The notes below the pieces were generated by a model. That model saw nothing but the letters and a program-made list of their open reading frames with translations. It searched no databases and was not told the DNA's origin. DNA of 5,020 bases, taken from the NCBI GenBank assembly GCA_007135635.1, contig SLIO01000085.1, positions 1 to 5,020 of the forward strand, written 5' to 3'. Every line of letters begins with the position of its first letter. Positions within the stretch are counted from its first letter, which is position 1. This document shows positions 4,851 through 5,020 of the stretch, piece by piece. The position numbers were made by a program, and so were the translations under genes. This stretch comes from Methylomicrobium sp. (lineage in GTDB: Bacteria; Pseudomonadota; Gammaproteobacteria; Methylococcales; Methylomonadaceae).

Positions 4851-4892
4851 TCCCGGCTTCCCTGCCGGGAAAACGGGCATCCATGCCCTTTT
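4851..4892 (+). terminator. Double hairpin with a short T-run, possible weak terminator or repeat unit
   Basis: TCCCGGC (4851-4857) pairs perfectly with GCCGGGA (4864-4870) around six bases. Five bases on, GGGCAT (4875-4880) pairs with ATGCCC (4883-4888) and is followed by TTTT (4889-4892). The second stem plus T-run resembles a weak plus-strand terminator, but there is no plus-strand gene before it, and the CATCCATG word suggests it belongs to the repeat island. Confidence 0.35.
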
Positions 4893-5020
4893 AGAGTCGG
4901 CCACAGCTTTATTTTGATCTCACCTCCGCGTTGCTACGGCTCGAACAAAGGAGAAAAGAGAAACAAAAAAAACGCCGAAAGTGTAAACCAAAAATTTCAA
5001 AAGAAAATGTAGTAACGCCA

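Larger units (their letters stand above)
4423..5020. other. Gene-free stretch upstream of the duplicated exported protein gene
   Basis: Bases 4423-4540 hold the ribosome binding site, an inverted repeat and a terminator-like hairpin. Bases about 4640-4905 are a GC-rich repeat island with copy B of the 105-bp repeat and two hairpins, rich in CATCCATG and CATCCCTG words. Bases 4930-5020 are A-rich. Open frames at 4419-4787 (minus) and 4776-5012 (plus) lack ribosome binding sites, have no recognisable product and run through the repeats, so they are not called. Confidence 0.5.

Noticed and set aside
4776..5012. 78-codon plus-strand open frame at the right end
   Set aside because: No start signal; lies in repeat sequence and an A-rich tail.

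Overview
The window looks like a moderately AT-rich proteobacterial chromosome segment carrying few genes and much repeat-rich intergenic DNA. GC-rich hairpin repeats, three Sec-exported proteins and an antitoxin-like regulator suggest a Gammaproteobacterium, perhaps a methanotroph-type genome. That taxonomic guess is inference; nothing here (no rRNA, tRNA or core gene) fixes it.

Layout. (1) At 2-250 (+) lies the 3' part of a winged-helix DNA-binding protein of the COG4190 / HVO_A0114 type, the usual antitoxin partner (TumA-like) of a TumE/DUF6516 toxin; its 5' end is outside the window. (2) From 251 to 990 there is no convincing gene. Instead, 398-816 holds four successive long imperfect hairpins, a compact structured element that is either a palindromic repeat cluster or an undescribed structured RNA. 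(3) At 991-2529 (-) is a full-length exported vanadium-dependent haloperoxidase with its intrinsic terminator (940-977) and an upstream region containing a candidate sigma70 promoter overlapped by a striking nested palindrome (2551-2601). (4) From 2602 to 3307 is intergenic DNA: AT-rich with small inverted repeats first, then GC-rich and hairpin-rich. (5) At 3308-3877 (-) is an exported protein of unknown function with two cysteines in the mature part. (6) At 4132-4422 (-) is a 96-residue exported protein whose whole mature part is an exact tandem duplication of a 37-residue unit. (7) From 4423 to 5020 there is a leader with a palindrome, a minus-strand terminator-like hairpin and another GC-rich repeat island.

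The three complete genes all lie on the minus strand and all encode proteins with Sec signal peptides, but gaps of hundreds of bases and separate ribosome binding sites suggest separate transcription units. The haloperoxidase would act in the periplasm or outside the cell, oxidising halide (bromide by residue comparison) with hydrogen peroxide. No functional link between it and the two small exported proteins can be shown. A diverged 105-bp direct repeat (3189-3293 and 4657-4761, about 70% identical by hand count) brackets the two small-protein genes. The most interesting items are the hairpin array at 398-816, the palindrome over the haloperoxidase promoter, the perfectly duplicated small exported protein, and the active-site variation of the haloperoxidase.
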